DNA of 64,000 bases from Bradyrhizobium sp. Gha. GTDB lineage: Bacteria > Pseudomonadota > Alphaproteobacteria > Rhizobiales > Xanthobacteraceae. The position numbers and the translations under genes were made by a program. The notes under the pieces were generated by a model. That model was not told the DNA's origin. It made no database searches and worked only from the letters and a program-made list of their open reading frames with translations. The first letter of the stretch is position 1; each line of letters begins with the position of its first letter. The DNA lies in contig NZ_FOQM01000003.1 of the NCBI RefSeq assembly GCF_900113735.1, positions 454,992 to 518,991 on the forward strand, read 5' to 3'. Shown in pieces: positions 8,951-17,830 of the stretch.

Positions 8951-9760
8951 GTGGCTGAGCTGAAGCCGCAAGGTGCAGTGTCCAAGATGCTGAATGCGGC
9001 CTGGGTGCGGCCGTTGTTGTTCCTGGTGTTCATCGTCATCGCCTGGGATCTCTCGATCCGGCTGTTCAAGATCCCCGCCTATCAGATCCCGGCGCCGGCC
9101 GATGTCCTCGCCGTGCTGCGCGATGATTGGCCGGAATTGCTGCGCCAGTCCTGGCCGACGACTTACGCGACCATCTGGGGCTTCGCGCTCTCCGCGGTGT
9201 TCGGCATTCCCGTGGCGATGCTGATCGCGGGCTCGAAGACGGTGGAGAGCTATGTCTATCCGCTGCTGGTGTTCTCCCAATCCGTGCCCAAGATCGCGAT
9301 CGCGCCGCTGTTCGTGGTCTGGTTCGGCTTTGGCATCCTGCCGAAAGTCATCTCGGCATTCCTCCTCGGCTTCTTTCCCGTCGTGGTCTCCGCCGTGCAG
9401 GGTTTCAAGTCGGTCGATCCTGACATGGTCGATCTCGCCCGCGCCATGCAGGGCAGCCGCTTCCAGGTGTTTTGCGCGGTGAATCTTCCGCATGCGCTGC
9501 CGGCGATCTTCTCCGGCCTCAAGGTCTCGGTGACCCTCGCCGTGGTCGGCGCCGTCGTCGGCGAGTTCGTCGGTTCCAATTCCGGCATTGGCTATGTGAT
9601 GCAGCGCTCGATTGGCACGTTCGACCTGCCGACGATGTTCGCAGCGCTCGTCATCCTCGCGCTGCTCGGCGTCATCCTGTTCTGGGTCGTCGACCGCGTC
9701 GAGAAGCTGGTGATTCCCTGGCATGTCAGCCAGCGCGAGGACGTGATTTTCGCATCGTAG
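8951..9760 (+). CDS. ABC transporter permease, SsuC/TauC/ThiX type
   Basis: This 269-residue inner-membrane protein has about six hydrophobic segments. The cytoplasmic coupling loop (EAA-like) reads AMQGSRFQVFCAVNLPHALP near residues 164-183. It belongs to the permeases of nitrate/sulfonate/taurine/pyrimidine-type importers. The start is GTG at 8951, with GGGAGTGAG just upstream. It is the first gene of a permease, binding protein and ATPase set on the plus strand. The substrate cannot be assigned. Confidence 0.9.
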   Translation: MAELKPQGAVSKMLNAAWVRPLLFLVFIVIAWDLSIRLFKIPAYQIPAPADVLAVLRDDWPELLRQSWPTTYATIWGFALSAVFGIPVAMLIAGSKTVESYVYPLLVFSQSVPKIAIAPLFVVWFGFGILPKVISAFLLGFFPVVVSAVQGFKSVDPDMVDLARAMQGSRFQVFCAVNLPHALPAIFSGLKVSVTLAVVGAVVGEFVGSNSGIGYVMQRSIGTFDLPTMFAALVILALLGVILFWVVDRVEKLVIPWHVSQREDVIFAS

Positions 9761-9808
9761 AGCATGATCCGGAAAAGTGTGAAGCGGTTTTCCGATCAGA
9801 TCATGCTC
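9760..9808. repeat. Intergenic palindromic repeat, family D
   Basis: GAGCATGATCCGGAAAAGTG and its near-complement, ending GATCAGATCATGCTC, form a hairpin of about 49 bases that begins in the stop codon of the permease gene. This motif is widespread downstream of genes in Rhizobiales. It may act as a 3' processing or termination structure between the permease and the binding protein. Confidence 0.85.
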
Positions 9809-9865
9809 AAACAATAGATCAAGCAACGGCCACCAATGGCCGAAACAACAACAGGGAGAGTGACG

Positions 9866-10858
9866 ATGAAGCGATGGATTGGGGCTGCATCTGTGGCGCT
9901 GATGGCGTTTGCAGTTTCGCCGGCGCAGGCGGCCGACAAGGTCGTGCTGATGCTCAACTGGTACGTCTATGGCGAGCATGCGCCGTTCTATTACGGCAAG
10001 GCCAAGGGCATTTATGCCGCCGAGGGCATCGACCTGGAGATCCAGGAAGGCCGCGGCTCGGCCGCGACCACGCAGGCCGTCGCCGCCAAAACCGCCGATT
10101 TCGGCTATGTCGACGTTCCCACCATGATGCGTGCCGCGATCAAGGGCGCGCCGGTGATTGCGACCGGCGTGCTGCTCCAGACCTCGCCGATGTCCGTGAT
10201 GGGTTTTGCCGACAAGAACATCCGAAAGCCGGAAGACATCAAGGGCAAGACGGTCGCGATCACGCCGGCCGATTCCATGACCCAGATCTGGCCGCTGTTC
10301 CTGAAGAAGACAGGTCTCAAGGAAAGCGATTTCAAGACCGTTGCCGGCGACGGCCAGACCAAGCTCAACGCCGTGATCAACGGCCAGGCTGATCTCTTGC
10401 TCGGCTATGTCATGGACCAATCGATGAAGATCAAGGACGCCACCGGCAAAGACGTCTATCCGATCAAATTCGCCGATTACGGCATCAACATGGTCTCCTC
10501 GGGCATCATCGCCAACACCGACTACGTGAAGGCTCATGCCGATCTCGTCCGCCGTTTCATGTCGGCGACGACAAAGGCGGTCGAAGCCGCCGAGAAGGAG
10601 CCGAAGGCGGCCGCGCAGTCGATCCTGGATGCCAACCCCAAGGGCGGCAAGATCGACACGCTGACCCAAGGCTTTGAGCTGACCATTCCGCTGTACCGGA
10701 CGCCTGAGACCAAGGACAAGCGGCCGTTCCAGGTCACCGACCAGAACATGACGGACTCGGTCAACCTGATGGTCGAATATGGCGGGCTCGACGCCAAGGC
10801 CAAGGAGAACCCGAAGGCCTTCTACACCAACGATTACCTGCCGAAGAGTGGGTCGTGA
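9866..10858 (+). CDS. ABC transporter substrate-binding protein, NMT1/THI5-like (SsuA family)
   Basis: This periplasmic receptor of about 330 residues has a clear signal peptide (MKRWIGAASVALMAFAVSPAQAA). The mature protein begins DKVVLMLNWYVYGEHAPFYYG, the classic NMT1-like opening, and continues with AEGIDLEIQEGRGS and repeated DIKGKTV-type strands. The ATG at 9866 follows the ribosome site AGGGAGAG; an in-frame ATG at 9836 would precede the signal peptide and is rejected. The family binds thiamine precursors, sulfonates, nitrate-like or aromatic compounds. The substrate here is unresolved. Confidence 0.9.
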   Translation: MKRWIGAASVALMAFAVSPAQAADKVVLMLNWYVYGEHAPFYYGKAKGIYAAEGIDLEIQEGRGSAATTQAVAAKTADFGYVDVPTMMRAAIKGAPVIATGVLLQTSPMSVMGFADKNIRKPEDIKGKTVAITPADSMTQIWPLFLKKTGLKESDFKTVAGDGQTKLNAVINGQADLLLGYVMDQSMKIKDATGKDVYPIKFADYGINMVSSGIIANTDYVKAHADLVRRFMSATTKAVEAAEKEPKAAAQSILDANPKGGKIDTLTQGFELTIPLYRTPETKDKRPFQVTDQNMTDSVNLMVEYGGLDAKAKENPKAFYTNDYLPKSGS

Positions 10859-10870
10859 AGCAACAACCCC

Positions 10871-10950
10871 CGTCATTCCGGGATGATCCGAAGGACCAGA
10901 CCCGGAATCTCGAGATTCCGGGTTCACCCTTCGGGCGCCCCGGAATGACG
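10871..10950. repeat. Intergenic palindromic repeat, family C
   Basis: CGTCATTCCGGGATGATCCG at one end pairs with CGCCCCGGAATGACG at the other. An inner stem is built on CCCGGAATCTCGAGATTCCGGG. The whole forms a branched hairpin of about 80 bases between the binding-protein and ATPase genes. This is the only copy of this family seen in the window. Confidence 0.85.
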
Positions 10951-10973
10951 GCTCAAATTGCCGAGTGGACTGA

Positions 10974-11822
10974 ATGACCTCAGCGATCAAGTTGGCAGGT
11001 GACGCCGTGCAGCCCGCCGCGCACCTGAGACTGGTGAGCGATCGGGCCGGCGATGCGTCGGGCATAACCCTGTCAGGCGTGTCGAAGACCTACCGGACGC
11101 GCGACGGCGACGTGCCGTCGCTGCGGCCGCTCGACTTCCACATCAATGACGGCGAGTTCTTCGTCGTGGTCGGTCCATCGGGCTGCGGCAAGTCCACGCT
11201 GCTCAAGCTGATCTCCGGACTGCTGCCGCCGACATCAGGCGAAGTGCTGGTCGAAGGCGAGACCGTAACGAAGCCGCACGGCAATGTCGGTATCGTCTTC
11301 CAGAACGCGCTGCTGCTGCCCTGGCGCAACATCCTGTCCAACGTGATGCTTCCGATCGACATGAAGCGCCTCGCCCGCGACGAATATCTCCCGCGCGCCA
11401 AGGCGCTGTTGAAGATGGTCGGGCTGGAAGGGTTCGAGAAGAAGCTGCCCTGGCAACTTTCCGGCGGCATGCAGCAGCGGGCCTCGATCTGCCGTGCGCT
11501 GGTGCACGATCCCAGGATCATGCTGATGGACGAGCCGTTCGGCGCGCTCGACGCGCTGACGCGCGAGCGCATGAACGTCGAGCTGATGCGGATCCAGCGG
11601 GAGACCAGGAAGACCGTGCTCTTGATCACGCATTCGATTCCCGAAGCCGTGTTCCTCGCCGACCGTGTGCTTGTCATGACCGAGCGGCCCGGTGCAATCG
11701 CCGCGATCTACGACGTGCCGCTGCCGCGCCCGCGCTCGCTCGACGTCATGGCGGACCCTGTTTTCACCGAGCTCGTGCAACGCATCCGCAAGCATTTCTT
11801 CTCGCAGGGTGCATTGGATTAG
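10974..11822 (+). CDS. ABC transporter ATP-binding protein, SsuB/TauB type
   Basis: This 282-residue ATPase energises the importer encoded just upstream. It carries Walker A GPSGCGKST (residues 67-75), signature LSGGMQQR, Walker B IMLMDEP, and the switch His in ITHSIPEA. A nonconserved N-terminal extension of about 30 residues precedes the ABC core. A palindromic repeat separates it from the binding-protein gene, and another separates it from the enolase-superfamily gene. Co-regulation with that catabolic set is plausible but interrupted by these hairpins. Confidence 0.92.
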   Translation: MTSAIKLAGDAVQPAAHLRLVSDRAGDASGITLSGVSKTYRTRDGDVPSLRPLDFHINDGEFFVVVGPSGCGKSTLLKLISGLLPPTSGEVLVEGETVTKPHGNVGIVFQNALLLPWRNILSNVMLPIDMKRLARDEYLPRAKALLKMVGLEGFEKKLPWQLSGGMQQRASICRALVHDPRIMLMDEPFGALDALTRERMNVELMRIQRETRKTVLLITHSIPEAVFLADRVLVMTERPGAIAAIYDVPLPRPRSLDVMADPVFTELVQRIRKHFFSQGALD

Positions 11823-11860
11823 GCTCGATGGGATGCCCTGTCATCGCAACCGCCCGAACG

Positions 11861-11988
11861 GTGCGCTCCCTCCCCCGCTTGCGGGGGAGGGCCGGGGAGA
11901 GGGTGTCTCCGCTGGCAAGACTCCCCAAGAGGATAAAACCCTCACCCGGCACTTCGTGCCGACCTCTCCCGCAAGCGGGAGAGGTGCA
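11861..11988. repeat. Intergenic palindromic repeat, family A (copy 2)
   Basis: The outer arms match the copy at 702-830 (CCCGCTTGCGGGGGAGGG and CTCTCCCGCAAGCGGGAG), while the centre differs. It lies between the ABC ATPase gene and the enolase-superfamily gene. Confidence 0.8.
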
Positions 11989-12026
11989 CTGCCGCCTGAG
12001 CCCCGTCTCGGGAGCCGACTAACACC

Positions 12027-13424
12027 ATGCCCCCGCGCCTGAAGCTGCGAGACATCGCCTTCTTCGAACGTCCCGTGCATTTCGCGCGGCCATTCCGCTT
12101 CGGCGCGATCACGATCAACGCGACGCCGCAGCTGTTCGTGCGGGTCGAGATCGAGGTCGAGGAAAGAGGAATTTCGGTCGGCGCCAGCGCAGAGCTGCTG
12201 GTGCCGAAATGGTTTGACAAGCGGCCGGAGCTGTCGCCGGCGCAGACCGTCGACGGCTTGCGCCGATCGCTGGAGATCGCGCGTGGGCTTTATCAGGCGC
12301 AGGCGGGATTCCTGACGGCGTTCGATCTGCACGCCGAATGCATTGGCGCGCAGGTCGCGGCCTGTGCCAAGAACAACATTCCGCCGCTTGCGGCGGCCTT
12401 TGGTCCGGCAGAAATCGACAAGGCGATCCTTGATGCGCTGCTGCGGGCTGCCGAGACCAATTTCTTCGACGGAATGGCCGGCAATATCGCCGGCATCGAT
12501 GCGCGGCTCTCGCCCGATCTGATGGACGCGGATCTCACGACATTTCTCTCCGGCCGCAAGCCGCTGCCCCGCGTTGCGATCAGGCATACCGTCGGTCTCG
12601 ATGATGCCATCGAAGGCGAGGGCGGCGTCGCCGACGGAGACGTGAACGCCGGCGCGAATTACTTCAAGCTGAAGCTGTCGGGTCATCCCGCCGCCGATGC
12701 GGCGCGGCTGGCGCGCATCGGCAAAGAGCTCGATACGCTTGGTCGCGACTTTAAGGTGTCGCTCGATGCCAATGAGCAATATGCGGACCTTGCCGCGCTG
12801 CAGGCGCTGATCGAGCGGCTCGATCGCGAACCTGCATTGCGGTCGATCGCATCGAGGCTGCTCTATGTCGAACAGCCGATGCCGCGCGATATTATCAGGC
12901 AAGCGCCGCTCGGCTCGCTCGGCGCGCGGGGATTCATCATCGACGAAGCCGACGATTCCTATGATGCCTTCCCCGTGGCGCGCGCGCTCGGCTATCGCGG
13001 CATCTCCTCGAAATCCTGCAAGGGGCTCTACAAGTCCATCGTCAACGCGACGCGCGGAGCGAAATGGAGCGCGAGCGGAGAGAAGTTCTTCGTGACCGGT
13101 GAGGACCTGACCTGCCAGGCTGGGCTTGCCGTGCAGCAGGATCTCGCGCTCGGCGCATTCATCGGTGTCACCCATGCCGAGCGCAACGGCCATCACTATG
13201 TCGACGGCTTTGGCGGCGCGCCTCTCGCCGAAGCGCGGGCCTTCGCAGCTGCGCATCCCGATCTCTACGCCGATGCCGGGCAGGGCATCCGGCTTTCCAT
13301 TCATGACGGCGATCTCCTGACGGGATCGCTTCATGCTGCGGGCTTTGCGACGTCGGTCCATCCGGACTGGTCGGCGCTCCGCTCGCTCGAACAGCCAAGA
13401 TCACTTCAGGAGTATCCGGCATGA
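12027..13424 (+). CDS. Enolase-superfamily protein (mandelate racemase/muconate lactonizing type)
   Basis: This 465-residue protein is expected to abstract a proton alpha to a carboxylate and dehydrate, racemise or cycloisomerise a sugar acid or similar substrate. Superfamily landmarks are the Lys-x-Lys pair in FKLKLSG (Lys214, Lys216), metal ligands in DANEQY (Asp247, Glu250), VEQP (Glu282) and IIDEAD (Asp306, Glu307), and a Lys in SSKSCKG (Lys329) as possible second base. It is longer than the usual 370-400 residues. Its stop overlaps the next gene by four bases (ATGA), starting a tightly packed four-gene unit with a dehydrogenase, an aldolase-like protein and an isomerase. Confidence 0.82.
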   Translation: MPPRLKLRDIAFFERPVHFARPFRFGAITINATPQLFVRVEIEVEERGISVGASAELLVPKWFDKRPELSPAQTVDGLRRSLEIARGLYQAQAGFLTAFDLHAECIGAQVAACAKNNIPPLAAAFGPAEIDKAILDALLRAAETNFFDGMAGNIAGIDARLSPDLMDADLTTFLSGRKPLPRVAIRHTVGLDDAIEGEGGVADGDVNAGANYFKLKLSGHPAADAARLARIGKELDTLGRDFKVSLDANEQYADLAALQALIERLDREPALRSIASRLLYVEQPMPRDIIRQAPLGSLGARGFIIDEADDSYDAFPVARALGYRGISSKSCKGLYKSIVNATRGAKWSASGEKFFVTGEDLTCQAGLAVQQDLALGAFIGVTHAERNGHHYVDGFGGAPLAEARAFAAAHPDLYADAGQGIRLSIHDGDLLTGSLHAAGFATSVHPDWSALRSLEQPRSLQEYPA

Positions 13425-14572
13425 CCACCCAACGCCTCGGCCTCATCATGAACGGCGTCACCGGCCGCATGGGGCTCAACCAGCATCTGATCCGCTCCAT
13501 CGTCGCGATCCGCGACCAGGGCGGCGTCCGCCTGAAGAACGGCGACCGCGTCATGCCCGATCCGATCCTGGTCGGCCGCAGCGCCGAGAAGGTCGAGGTG
13601 CTCGCCAAGCGCTACAACATCACGCGCTGGACCACCGATCTCGATGCCGCGCTTGCCGACAAGAACGACACCATGTTCTTCGACGCCGCGACCACCCAGG
13701 CGCGGCCCGGCCTGCTGACCCAGGCGATCAATGCCGGCAAGCACGTGTATTGCGAGAAGCCGATTGCGACCAGCTTCGAGGAGGCGCTCGAAGTCGTCAA
13801 GCTCGCCAATGCCAAGGGCGTCAAGCACGGCACCGTGCAGGACAAGCTGTTCCTGCCGGGGCTGAAGAAGATCGCTTTCCTGCGCGATAGTGGCTTCTTC
13901 GGCCGCATCCTCTCGGTGCGAGGCGAGTTCGGCTATTGGGTGTTCGAAGGCGGTTGGCAGGAGGCGCAGCGGCCGTCCTGGAACTACCGCAGCGAGGACG
14001 GTGGCGGCATCATCCTCGACATGGTCTGCCACTGGCGCTACGTGCTCGACAATCTCTTCGGCAACGTCCAGAGCGTGGTCTGCATCGGCAACACCGACAT
14101 TCCCGAGCGCTACGACGAGCAGGGCAAGGCGTACAAGGCGACCGCAGACGATTCCGCCTACGCGACGTTCCAGCTCGAGGGCGGCGTCATCGCTCACATC
14201 AACATGTCCTGGGTCACGCGCGTCTATCGCGACGACCTCGTCACCTTCCAGGTCGACGGCACCCACGGCTCGGCCGTCGCGGGCCTTACCGACTGCATGA
14301 TCCAGGCGCGGCAGGCCACCCCGAGGCCGGTCTGGAATCCCGACGAGAAGCGGCTGCACGATTTCTACGGCGACTGGCAGAAGTTGCCCGATAACGTCAC
14401 CTACGAGAACGGCTTCAAGGAGCAGTGGGAGATGTTCATCCGCAACGTCTACGAGGACGCGCCCTACAAGTTCTCGCTGCTCGAAGGCGCCAAGGGCGTG
14501 CAACTCGCCGAATGCGCGCTGAAGAGCTGGAAGGAGCGGCGCTGGATCGACGTCGCGCCGATCAAGGCGTGA
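13421..14572 (+). CDS. Gfo/Idh/MocA family NAD(P)-dependent oxidoreductase
   Basis: This 383-residue protein is predicted to oxidise or reduce a hydroxyl of a sugar or cyclitol. The N-terminal Rossmann region includes NGVTGRMGLNQHLIRS (residues 9-24), and the catalytic lysine motif is CEKPIATS near residue 115. The start overlaps the previous stop (ATGA), implying translational coupling. A 68-base hairpin repeat separates it from the DUF993 gene. It would act in the same pathway as the enolase-superfamily enzyme; the substrate is not identifiable. Confidence 0.88.
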   Translation: MTTQRLGLIMNGVTGRMGLNQHLIRSIVAIRDQGGVRLKNGDRVMPDPILVGRSAEKVEVLAKRYNITRWTTDLDAALADKNDTMFFDAATTQARPGLLTQAINAGKHVYCEKPIATSFEEALEVVKLANAKGVKHGTVQDKLFLPGLKKIAFLRDSGFFGRILSVRGEFGYWVFEGGWQEAQRPSWNYRSEDGGGIILDMVCHWRYVLDNLFGNVQSVVCIGNTDIPERYDEQGKAYKATADDSAYATFQLEGGVIAHINMSWVTRVYRDDLVTFQVDGTHGSAVAGLTDCMIQARQATPRPVWNPDEKRLHDFYGDWQKLPDNVTYENGFKEQWEMFIRNVYEDAPYKFSLLEGAKGVQLAECALKSWKERRWIDVAPIKA

Positions 14573-14600
14573 GGCCGACGGAGTCCAATGTCCATTGAGC

Positions 14601-14668
14601 CGTCATTGCGAGGAGCGAAGCGACGAAGCCGAGACATTCTGGATTGCTTCGCTTCGCTCGCAATGACG
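14601..14668. repeat. Intergenic palindromic repeat, family B (copy 2)
   Basis: CGTCATTGCGAGGAGCGAAG at the left pairs with CTTCGCTTCGCTCGCAATGACG at the right, giving a near-perfect hairpin. It lies inside the four-gene catabolic unit, between the oxidoreductase and DUF993 genes. Confidence 0.88.
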
Positions 14669-14685
14669 CGGAAAGGTCGGAAATC

Positions 14686-15876
14686 ATGAACAAACCCGTA
14701 TTGCCGATGTCATCCTTGTCGTTGAAACTACCCAAGCCCGATCGCTCGATCGAGACCTATCGGCTCGCTGCCTCGCGCACTTTTCCCGCAAAGCTCGAGG
14801 GCCCGCTGAACCGCATCGCTTTCTCGGCCGTGCATACGGTGGCCGATCCCTTGGCGGACAACGATCCCTGGCTGTCGGTCGCCGTCGACTGGGACAAGAC
14901 GATTGCCTTCCGCGAGCACGTCTGGGACCTCGGCCTCGGCGTTGCCGAAGCCATGGACACCGCGCAGCGTGGCATGGGACTGGACTGGCCGACCTCGCTG
15001 GAGCTGATCACGCGTTCGGTCGGCGCCGCGAAACGCCGCAACGCGCTGGTGTTCTCCGGTGCCGGTACGGATCATCTCGCAGTCGAGGACGCCAGGAGCC
15101 TCGACGATGTGATCCGCGCCTATGAAGAGCAGGTTTCGGCAGTCGAGAAGGTCGGCGGGCGCATCATCCTGATGGCGTCGCGTGCGCTCGCAAAGCTCGG
15201 CCGCAGCGCTGACGACTACGCAAGAGTCTATGACCGTGTGCTGTCGCAGGTTCGCGAACCCGTGATCATCCACTGGCTTGGCGACATGTTCGATCCCGCG
15301 CTGACCGGTTATTGGGGCACCAACGATCTCGACAAGGCGATGGACACGGCTGTGGCCATCATCAACGGCAATGCCGCCAAGGTCGATGGCGTAAAAGTCT
15401 CGCTGCTCGACAAGCAGCGCGAGATCGACATGCGCCGTCGCCTCGACAACCGCATCAAGATGTACACGGGCGACGACTTCAATTACGCGGAGCTGATCGC
15501 GGGCGACACCGAAGGCTTTTCGCATGCGCTGCTCGGCATCTTCGATGCGATCGCGCCGGCGGCGTCCTACGCAATGTCGCGGCTGGCGGCCGGCGACGAG
15601 GCAGGTTTCCACGACGTGCTGGGGCCGACGGTGCCGCTGTCGCGTCACATCTTCAAGGCGCCGACGCGCTTCTACAAGACCGGCGTCGTCTTCATGGCGT
15701 ATCTCAATGGCCACCAGGATCACTTCACCATGGTCGGGGGACAGGAGAGCACGCGCTCCACGCTGCATCTGGCCGAACTGTTTCGCCTCGCCGACAAGGC
15801 CGGCCTGCTCGCCAATCCTGACCTCGCGACGCAGCGGATGAAGACCGTGCTCGCCAGCCACGGTGTCGAATCCTGA
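14686..15876 (+). CDS. DUF993 / dihydrodipicolinate-synthase-like protein
   Basis: This protein of about 396 residues resembles the DUF993 family, distantly related to DapA-type Schiff-base aldolases. Recognisable stretches are NPWLSV-like NDPWLSVAVDWDKT near residue 60, HWLGDMFDPALTGYWG near residue 200, and VDGVKVSLLDK near residue 230, where a Lys could be the imine-forming residue. The start ATG at 14686 is chosen over the frame-open 14644, because the earlier codons lie in the repeat. Its stop shares one base with the next start. It likely performs C-C bond cleavage in the pathway; this is inference. Confidence 0.75.
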   Translation: MNKPVLPMSSLSLKLPKPDRSIETYRLAASRTFPAKLEGPLNRIAFSAVHTVADPLADNDPWLSVAVDWDKTIAFREHVWDLGLGVAEAMDTAQRGMGLDWPTSLELITRSVGAAKRRNALVFSGAGTDHLAVEDARSLDDVIRAYEEQVSAVEKVGGRIILMASRALAKLGRSADDYARVYDRVLSQVREPVIIHWLGDMFDPALTGYWGTNDLDKAMDTAVAIINGNAAKVDGVKVSLLDKQREIDMRRRLDNRIKMYTGDDFNYAELIAGDTEGFSHALLGIFDAIAPAASYAMSRLAAGDEAGFHDVLGPTVPLSRHIFKAPTRFYKTGVVFMAYLNGHQDHFTMVGGQESTRSTLHLAELFRLADKAGLLANPDLATQRMKTVLASHGVES

Positions 15877-16739
15877 TGCGCGATTTTTCGTCCGACCATC
15901 GCTGGCTTTCTCTGAATACGGCGACAGTCCGCAAGCAGGGAGATCTCGTCGAGATCATCGATGCCTGCGCACATCACGGCATCCGCGCCATCGATCCCTG
16001 GCGCGACCAGGTGGCCGCCGTCGGTCTGGAGCGTGCCGCGCGCGCCGTGCGTGATGCGGGCCTCGATCTCTCGGGCTATTGCCGCGGCGGCATGCTTACC
16101 TCGGACGCCTCGCGCCGCACGGAAGTGCGCGACGACAACAGGCGCTGCGTCGATGAAGCCAAGGCGCTGGGCGCGCCCTGCATTGTGGTCGTGGTCGGCG
16201 GCCTGCCGCAATATTCACGCCCGGGCAGCGAGGCGTCGAAGGATATTTTGGCCGCGCGTGGGCAGGTCGAGGAAGCACTCGCCGAGATGCTCGACTATGC
16301 CAAGCAGGCCAATCTGCCGCTGGCGATCGAGCCGCTGCATCCGGCTTACGCCGCTGACCGCGCTTGCGTGAACACCACGAAGCAGGCGCTCGACATCTGC
16401 GACCGGCTCGACCCTGATCGCACCGGTATGCTCGGCGTCGCGCTCGACGTCTATCATATCTGGTGGGATCCGGAGCTGATCGGCCAGATCGCGCGCGTCA
16501 GCAAGGACCGCTTGCTCGCGTTCCATGTCTGCGACTGGCTGGTGCCGACCAAGGACATCCTCAACGACCGGGGCATGATGGGCGACGGCGTCATCGACAT
16601 CAAGTCGGTGCGCGCCGCGGTCGAGGCGCAGGGCTTTGCCGGCTATTCGGAGATCGAAATCTTTTCGAATGACTGGTGGAGCAAGCCGATGGATGAGGTG
16701 CTGCGCACCTGTATCGAGCGACACAGGACGGTGGTTTAG
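15876..16739 (+). CDS. Sugar phosphate isomerase/epimerase (TIM-barrel, AP-endonuclease-2 fold)
   Basis: This 287-residue protein of the xylose-isomerase-like TIM-barrel family is predicted to isomerise or epimerise a sugar. Putative metal ligands lie in AIEPLHP (Glu), ALDVYHIWWD (Asp and His), FHVCDW (His) and YSEIEIFS (Glu). The ATG overlaps the TGA of DUF993 (TGATG), showing tight coupling. It closes the four-gene catabolic unit; about 350 bases of unassigned sequence and then decayed DNA follow. Confidence 0.85.
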   Translation: MRDFSSDHRWLSLNTATVRKQGDLVEIIDACAHHGIRAIDPWRDQVAAVGLERAARAVRDAGLDLSGYCRGGMLTSDASRRTEVRDDNRRCVDEAKALGAPCIVVVVGGLPQYSRPGSEASKDILAARGQVEEALAEMLDYAKQANLPLAIEPLHPAYAADRACVNTTKQALDICDRLDPDRTGMLGVALDVYHIWWDPELIGQIARVSKDRLLAFHVCDWLVPTKDILNDRGMMGDGVIDIKSVRAAVEAQGFAGYSEIEIFSNDWWSKPMDEVLRTCIERHRTVV

Positions 16740-17090
16740 ATTCCCCGCGCACTGCCGTCGCGGGCTTGCGATCAGCGACATGCGAGGCGACGTCTGTTAT
16801 CATGGTATGCGGGTGCGGGGCGTGTCTAGCTGGACGAGATCGCCCACATGAGGTCTCGCGATGGACTTCGTCGTCGAGTCCGATCGTGCCCAACTGTGTG
16901 AGATCGTCCAGCGGTTGCGGGACGAACGACTGCGGACAAACATCGGCAACGTCTCGCCCTCAGCGATGCCGTCGCCGCTTCAAACCCGACCGAGCGACGC
17001 AAAGGGAAGACGATCATCCGCGTTCGTCCCTGAGCTACGCACCGGCGAGATACACACGCGCTGAGAGCCGACGTTGGTTGGCTGCGGCCG
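16740..17090. other. Intergenic stretch without a supported gene
   Basis: Short open frames occur (for example plus-strand 16861-17064), but none has a ribosome site together with recognisable protein features. The stretch lies between the catabolic unit and a weak copy of the rocD 3' end, and I interpret it as intergenic or decayed DNA. Confidence 0.5.
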
Positions 17091-17157
17091 GCATTGCGAT
17101 CTTCCGGACAGCTTCAGGAGAAATCCTGTGTCCGCCTCGTGGCGAACTGCTCCGGCG
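17091..17157 (-). pseudogene. Probable degenerate remnant of the rocD 3' end (oldest copy)
   Basis: About 43 bases from 17114 (TCAGGAGAAATCCTGTGTC onward) align with the stop codon and last codons of rocD, about eight mismatches by eye. Just downstream, GCGATCTTCCG at 17095-17106 matches the flank of the other remnant at 19701-19828. In the minus-strand reading it keeps the TGA stop position. It is too short and diverged to be certain alone; it is supported by the clearer copy 2.6 kb away in the same orientation. Confidence 0.5.
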
Positions 17158-17325
17158 GATCGGAACGCTGGCGGTGCAGCGAACCGGTTGGAGTACCACC
17201 AATGATGAGGTGGACAGTCATCAGCTTTCAGGAGGAATATCATCATCCCGATATGATTGGGTGTAGTGATCAGAGGCGTCAACGATCAGCAGCCGCGGCG
17301 GATGTACCCGAGCCTGTTGATCTTG

Positions 17326-17357
17326 AATGGCCCCGACGTGCAATCGTCGGGGCCATT
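17326..17357. terminator. Perfect 13-bp inverted repeat (hairpin)
   Basis: AATGGCCCCGACG, a six-base loop TGCAAT, and CGTCGGGGCCATT form a perfect stem. No run of T follows on the plus strand (GTTGCG), so it is not a textbook intrinsic terminator, though it could still stop or stabilise transcripts. No neighbouring gene ends immediately before it. Confidence 0.5.
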
Positions 17358-17557
17358 GTTGCGATCGGCTTGTCAGCCCGGGTCCGGTTCAGCTTCCATC
17401 CAACGCCCTTTCCGGACCGGCATTTTCTGAAAAGTCAGACGATTGCGCTATCATCGATTCACCGGCAAACATCGGACTATCAGTCGTCGATCCGACCTGC
17501 GAAACTGCGAGAACACGAATGCGCTTGTTCACGAGCAAGCGCAAAGGGAGGTTCGCA

Positions 17558-17794
17558 GTGGAAACAGTGCAACGGTTGCGTGCGATGGGCTCATTGTGCC
17601 GGCAACAGGCCGCGTACAACAGCATGAACAAATGGAAGCTGCTCGCAGAAGCAGAATACTGGGATCATCTGGCTGAGCTTGAGTTGTCTGCTCACTTCGA
17701 ACAGTGCAACGCCTCTGGCTCGAATGAGATAGAAGGGCCTCGAGCGATCACAGACGCGAGTGACGCTCGAGGGGAGACGAATCCCGCCGCATGA
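17558..17794 (+). CDS. Small conserved-looking hypothetical protein
   Basis: This 78-residue soluble protein starts at GTG, with a strong ribosome site AAAGGGAGG six bases upstream. The same frame also offers an ATG at 17519 (91 residues) with a poor site. The sequence is helical and charged (RLRAMGSLCRQQAAYN, then WKLLAEAEYWDHLAEL). It resembles small uncharacterised proteins I associate with Bradyrhizobium genomes, but no function is recognised. It lies alone between two rocD-tail remnants. Confidence 0.55.
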   Translation: METVQRLRAMGSLCRQQAAYNSMNKWKLLAEAEYWDHLAELELSAHFEQCNASGSNEIEGPRAITDASDARGETNPAA

Positions 17795-17830
17795 GGCCGG
17801 CATGAGCTGCGCGAGAATGCGGCGCTGCCC

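Noticed and set aside
8909..11065. 718-codon minus-strand open frame
   Set aside because: It crosses three recognisable plus-strand transporter genes and several repeats; composition is that of an antisense shadow.
16861..17064. 67-codon plus-strand frame after the isomerase gene
   Set aside because: No convincing start and no similarity that I recognise; kept as intergenic.
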